The notes under the pieces: model-generated
What the model saw: the letters and a program-made list of their open reading frames with translations, nothing else
What the model was told of the DNA's origin: nothing
Database searches by the model: none
Made by a program: the position numbers and the translations under genes
Shown: piece after piece, positions 44,337-64,000 of the stretch
Position numbering within the stretch: the first letter of the stretch is position 1
Layout: each line of letters starts with the position of its first letter
Assembly: GCA_963693365.1 (NCBI GenBank)
Contig: CAVNZM010000001.1
Span: 5,394,001-5,458,000 of the forward strand
Source of the DNA: Amoebidium appalachense
Lineage: Eukaryota > Ichthyosporea
Reading direction: 5' to 3'
DNA length: 64,000 nucleotides

Positions 44337-44709
44337 ACATACACACGTGACACACGCACACACACTCACACACAAACACACACACACACACACACCCACA
44401 GACACACACTCACACACGCACACACACACACACACACACCCACTGTGGGCACACCCACACACACAGTCACACGTTAGGGACACACACAAATTGTAAGATA
44501 AGGATGCACACTCATATCCCCTCCCCTTCCCCACCCCTCTCCCCCCCCCTGCCCCCTTCTACCCTTTCTTCTCTGTGTGCCCCTCCCTTCCCTCCCTCGC
44601 TTATCCCCGGCCCTTGCTAGTCTGCTAGGCTTTCAAGTTTTTTACAGTCACGCATGCCGTCACGTCCGCACAAGTCACGAACAAGCGCACCAAAGGCAGG
44701 AAGCACCGT

Positions 44710-44710
<1 letters not shown>

Positions 44711-44776
<66 letters not shown>
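44711..44776. repeat. (CA)n array
   Basis: About 33 CA units, one of several in the repeat-dense stretch 43.9-45.05 kb. Confidence 0.93.
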
Positions 44777-44778
<2 letters not shown>

Positions 44779-44970
44779 ACACACACACACATAGTCACTG
44801 GGTGGCACACAGCGTCACTGCCACACACACAATGCCAACACAAGCCTTGAGCGCATGCGGCGCTCGAACAAGCAACACTCAGGCTGAACACGCACACATG
44901 CACACAAGCAGAGTCACATGCACACCCACATGCACACCACTAGCTCCCCCCCCCCCCCCCCCCCTTTCTT

Positions 44971-45028
<58 letters not shown>

Positions 45029-45105
45029 ACGGCACACACACAAGGCAGCAAGCACACACATGAAAATAGGCACACAGTGAGACACTCGTCATACCTGTTG
45101 TAATA

Positions 45106-46625
45106 GGTGGCTGGCCGGGACTTGAAGGCAAACAACAGGTAGCATATGATATTCTGCAGGAGCATGTGTCTGCCCCCGAAGGTACACGTCCACCATTGCG
45201 TATGATTCTTGGCCGGCTATGGCGGTTGTGGTAAAAGTTGGACTGTGCACCACATGGTAAGATCGCTGCGTGAACGTGCCGTGGAGTTGGGGGTCCCGCC
45301 AGACGAATTTGTGCGGCTTGCGGCACCAACTGGTGTTGCAGCACATAACATAGGTGGGAAAACCCTGCATCGTCTTTTTGATGTCAAGGTACCTATTGGG
45401 ACTACCAAGCCGTATGCCTCTAGCGCTCAGTTAGCTGCCATACAAAGAAAGCTTTGCCATTGCCGCTATTTGATAATTGATGAGATGTCTATGATGGGAC
45501 AGGGCATGCTGGGAATTTTTCTAACGCGTCTAGAGGAAGCCAGGGTATTGGATAAGGTATCAATCATTCTGGTAGGCGATATGGCACAGTTACCTCCGTG
45601 TGGCGATCCTGCGCAGTATGAACCCTACGACCACACGAAGGACGAGCAGAATTTCAAACTCCTAGGTTCAAGTGAGATTCTAAAATTCAAAACAGTAGTG
45701 GCATTGGATGTGGTTAAAAGGCAGTTGGGTGTTAATGAAGAGGAGTTGGCTTTTAAGGCATTTCTTCTTCGCGTGCGCAATGGTCAGATGCAACCTGGTG
45801 ATTGGCAGTTTCTCATGTCTCGTTCGAGAGAATCCTTAGTAGCCACTGGTGAGTGGGGTTTGTTTGAAGGGGCTATGAGAACAATGGCCAATAAGAACCG
45901 GGTGTATGCTTACAACACGCAGACTCTGCACGCAATGGGAAAACCTGTGGCACGGCTGGTGGCGCAGAATTCTTTGGACTCTGCACTTGCTAAAAATTCA
46001 CCTGCAGATGATGTTGGTGGTCTTGAGCCAGAATTGTCTTGCAGTTGGTGCTCGTGTTATGCTTAATGCTAACCTGAATGTCAAGCTGGGTTTGGTGAAT
46101 GGTGCAGTCGGCCATGTGGTTGATCTCCTATACAGGCCTGGGGAGTCCCCCGCTACTGACCTTCCTGCAGCAGTATTGGTTGACTTTCCTGGTTATAGTG
46201 GCCCTCCTTTCCTAGCTGGGAGGCCAACGGTTGTTCCCATACCAGTGGTCGAAAGACGAGGCCATTGTGGTGGCAAGCGGAAGCGAGCAGGTGCGGGTGG
46301 TGCCATTGATTTCAATCGTCGTCAAGTCCCCTTGTCACTGGCATATGCCGTCACTATCCATAAAACCCAAAGTATGTCAGTGGATAGGGCGGTCGTTGAT
46401 GTCGGCCCTACAGAATTCGCTCATGGTCTCACATATGTTGCGCTCTCCCGTTTGCGTTCTTTCTCTGGTCTTGCTAGTGAGCCCTTCTTGGCCTCACAGC
46501 GCCGCTTGCTAGGAATAAATGACTCAAAAGCTGTGGCCAAGCGTAAAGATTTTGAGAGAGATCAGATTCATGTCAATGCAAAAGTCACGCTCGCACAATA
46601 TATGCACGCAAGGGAGTCGAGGTAG
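45106..46625 (+). pseudogene. PIF1-like DNA helicase with two +1 frameshifts, mobile-element type
   Basis: Three consecutive frames together cover a SF1B helicase. Frame 1 (45106-45210): GGWPGLEGKQQVAYDILQEH...PPLRMIL, matching the Q-containing N-terminal motif. Frame 2 (45212-46036): AGYGGCGKSW (Walker A), IAAPTGVAAHNIGG-like motif Ia (LAAPTGVAAHNIGG), LIIDEMSMMG (motif II), ILVGDMAQLPP (III). Frame 3 to the stop at 46623: AVGARVMLNANLNVKLGLVNG, then SLAYAVTIHKTQSMSVDR and HGLTYVALSRLRS (V and VI). One extra base at each junction (about 45210 and 46038) breaks the frame. All core motifs survive, so decay is recent. Such helicases occur in Helitrons and other mobile DNA; no Rep domain or Helitron terminus was found nearby, so element class is open. 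The 5' boundary could be an acceptor near 45105. Confidence 0.82.
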
Positions 46626-46692
46626 GGTTGGCTTTAATGTGAAGTGGGCTCCCGATTTGCTATCTGTGCGAAGATGGTGTACTATGGTAAGT

Positions 46693-46724
<32 letters not shown>

Positions 46725-46763
46725 GGGGGGGGGATTCATTGTAATGCATTTGTGATATAAGGG

Positions 46764-46866
46764 ATTGATAAAGTGGACGTGATGTTGGGACCCGGGGTAG
46801 TTTATGTGCTACACTAAGTGTATTTCTTTTTTTCTTTTCTTTTTTTTTTTTTTTTTTTTGGGGGGT

Positions 46867-46902
<36 letters not shown>

Positions 46903-46932
46903 TGATGAAGGGGATGTAATGTTGGGACCCCG
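46764..46932 (+). repeat. Diverged direct repeat downstream of the helicase
   Basis: TTGATAAAGTGGACGTGATG then TTGGGACCCGG at 46764-46797, and TTTGATGAAGGGGATGTAATG then TTGGGACCCCG at 46900-46932, about 135 bases apart. Each copy follows a poly(G) tract. Confidence 0.6.
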
Positions 46933-47041
46933 TTTTCCTTCAAACTAAGTTTGTGTCTGTTTTGTGTGTGTGTGCGTCCGTGCGTGCCCAAGTTGTGCGC
47001 GCGCGTGTGTGTATGCGTGTGTGCATGCTGCGTGCATGCAT

Positions 47042-47045
47042 GTGT

Positions 47046-47112
<67 letters not shown>

Positions 47113-47143
47113 GCGGTGTGTCTGTGTATGTCTGTGTGTGTCT

Positions 47144-47203
<60 letters not shown>
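47042..47203. repeat. (GT)n arrays
   Basis: Two arrays (47042-47108 and 47150-47201) separated by TCTGTG-type variants. Confidence 0.92.
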
Positions 47204-47204
<1 letters not shown>

Positions 47205-47222
47205 TCTCTTTCTCGTACACGC

Positions 47223-47482
47223 TGTGGAGAAACCATGCCCACACGGTACTTTCAGAGCTGGAACCCCGGCCTTACTACTTTGTACGTGGCACGTGGTGGA
47301 GAAACAATGCCCACACGGTATTATGTACATGTGGTGGAGAAACAATGCCCACACAGTGCTATCAGAGATGGAACCCCACTCTGCAATTATGGCCTCAGCA
47401 ATATCAACAAATTATATGTGCACGTGGTGGAGAAACAATGTACACACGGTACTACCAGAGTTGTAACACCGACTCTGCAATT
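47223..47482 (+). repeat. Four-copy short repeat with core GTGGAGAAACAATGCCCACA
   Basis: Copies begin at about 47223, 47295, 47334 and 47427. Each has GTGGAGAAAC(A/C)ATG(C/T)(C/A)CACAC(G/A)GT; three continue with a TA/GCT-(T/A)(T/C)CAGAG stretch and a GGAACCCC-like end. Spacing is irregular (72, 39 and 93 bases). Copies are preceded by ACGTG or CATGTG. Function unknown; could be the terminal repeat region of the helicase-bearing element. Confidence 0.75.
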
Positions 47483-47753
47483 TTTTTTTGGTCATGTGTC
47501 TAAAATCATATGGCCACCCACCTGCAAAGAAGTTCTTTCTGATTGGGTGGGACGGGTGTTTATTAACACCCCCCCCCCCCCCCCTCCCCCCCACTCCCCT
47601 TCCTCCCCCCCCCCCCCCACCCCCACCCCTCTCTTCCTGTCCCAAACGCCCAAAGACTTTCCCCGCACACGTACCTCCTAGTTTCTCGCGACAGGAACCG
47701 TGACACATACACACACACAAACACACACACACGTCACACACACACACACACGT

Positions 47754-47784
<31 letters not shown>

Positions 47785-47911
47785 ACACACACACATGTGC
47801 ACACTGTGATACACACAGAAACACACACACGCACACACGTGTACACAGATGAGCACATGCACACACACATGACGTGGATATCGATTACAAACACACACTC
47901 TTCAACATTCG

Positions 47912-48202
47912 TTGTCTCATAACAGTTTTGGATTGTATCTGCGCGAGGGGCATGAGCCACCGGCCCCATCTAGCAGACGGGAGCCCCGCATTCGCCTGCC
48001 AGTATCTTATTATGACACAAATTGGTTTTGTTTGTTTCAACTTGCCAGGCTTGGTGCTTTGGGCAGAGCTGGTTTATCTGTGCACTTGAAGGAGGCCGTG
48101 ACGAGCCGGCCTCAGTGGCCTGAGTCAACTCGATACTGCCAATATGGTCCGAAGAAGACACAAACATCACCAGAATATAAATGTAGTGACCATCCACAAT
48201 AG
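47912..48202 (+). other. Open frame ending in a Cys/His-bearing tail, unidentified
   Basis: After a CATAACAG acceptor-like site (47926) the frame reads REPRIRLPVSYYDTNWF, LGRAGLSVHLKEAVTSR and RYCQYGPKKTQTSPEYKC-SDH, then stop. The arrangement faintly recalls the Cys-rich C-terminus of piggyBac-type transposases but has too few Cys to claim it. It might be the last exon of a plus-strand gene or a mobile-element remnant between the helicase and DNMT1. Confidence 0.25.
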
Positions 48203-48310
48203 CACACTAAAATGTTTAAACGTTTGAATTTAGAAACTTTATTTTATAGCCTATATACTGCGTAATGTCACTATTTACATACACCGGGTGGAATGGGCGC
48301 CAAAAAGCAG

Positions 48311-48315
48311 CCAAT
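48311..48315 (+). promoter_or_regulatory. CCAAT box upstream of DNMT1
   Basis: CCAAT 184 bases above the DNMT1 ATG at 48499. The surrounding 48230-48498 is unique sequence, in contrast to the repeats on both sides, as expected of a promoter/5' UTR. Confidence 0.35.
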
Positions 48316-48498
48316 CATCGTTTTAACGAGCGCTTGGCGGGGTTTTGTTTTTGTTTTCCCCACAAAAACGCTTCTGTGTCAACCTTTCCCCTCACACGTG
48401 TGTTCAAAACAAACCAAAACGGCAGCATTGGCAATTTACCTCGCTTGTTCTCGCCCCAAAACACACGCAAACACACACGCACAGGCCCAAGCACCACC

Positions 48499-64000
<15,502 letters not shown>

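Noticed and set aside
44090-44480. CRISPR-like look of regular CA-rich blocks
   Set aside because: Units are degenerate CA microsatellites without distinct spacers; the genome is eukaryotic.

Overview
The window is eukaryotic nuclear DNA: every convincing gene is cut into short exons (38-300 bases) by GT-AG introns of roughly 0.2-1.7 kb, and introns are packed with (GT/CA)n arrays and homopolymer C/G tracts up to about 70 bases. Gene content (an animal-type DNMT1 with RFTS, CXXC and BAH modules, an ABHD4/5-like lipase, GRHPR, a bacterial-type lactate permease, a 2H phosphoesterase, Copia and PIF1-helicase mobile DNA) points to a unicellular eukaryote with CpG maintenance methylation. A unicellular relative of animals such as an ichthyosporean is my best guess; that placement is inference only. 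Layout: 1-211 Copia reverse-transcriptase fragment (minus); 1414-9442 ABHD4/5-like hydrolase, 13 exons (minus); 9.4-12.3 kb AT-rich spacer with one long unidentified ORF; 12304-20699 LctP-family L-lactate permease, 9 exons (minus); 20.7-22.5 kb spacer with a CCAAT-box array; 22468-30458 glyoxylate/hydroxypyruvate reductase, 9 exons (minus); 30.5-33.1 kb spacer; 33107-35215 start of a small unidentified membrane protein gene (plus); 36.8-38.1 kb orphan open frames; 38859-41602 2H (LigT-like) phosphoesterase (minus); 43223-43841 start of a secreted-protein gene (plus); 45106-46625 frameshifted PIF1-like helicase (plus); 48499 to the right edge DNMT1, 20 exons and 786 codons seen, catalytic domain beyond the window (plus). 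For the four large genes I could join exons so that all splice phases agree and total lengths are close to the family norms, so these models are solid although made by eye. Functional links: the lactate permease and GRHPR, neighbours on one strand, both handle 2-hydroxy acids (lactate uptake; glyoxylate/hydroxypyruvate reduction). DNMT1 would copy CpG methylation, the usual means of silencing elements such as the Copia, helicase and SINE-like sequences seen here. Main unusual patterns: sense-strand poly(C) tracts lying 5-30 bases after most 5' splice sites in all genes; (GT)n near donors and (CA)n near acceptors, able to pair across an intron; tandem triplication of a GRHPR catalytic exon; two phase-supported GC-AG introns; a young SINE-like repeat family with poly(C) 3' ends (three copies inside DNMT1 introns); and a microsatellite-free DNMT1 intron carrying tandem repeats, CCAAT boxes and a foldback element.
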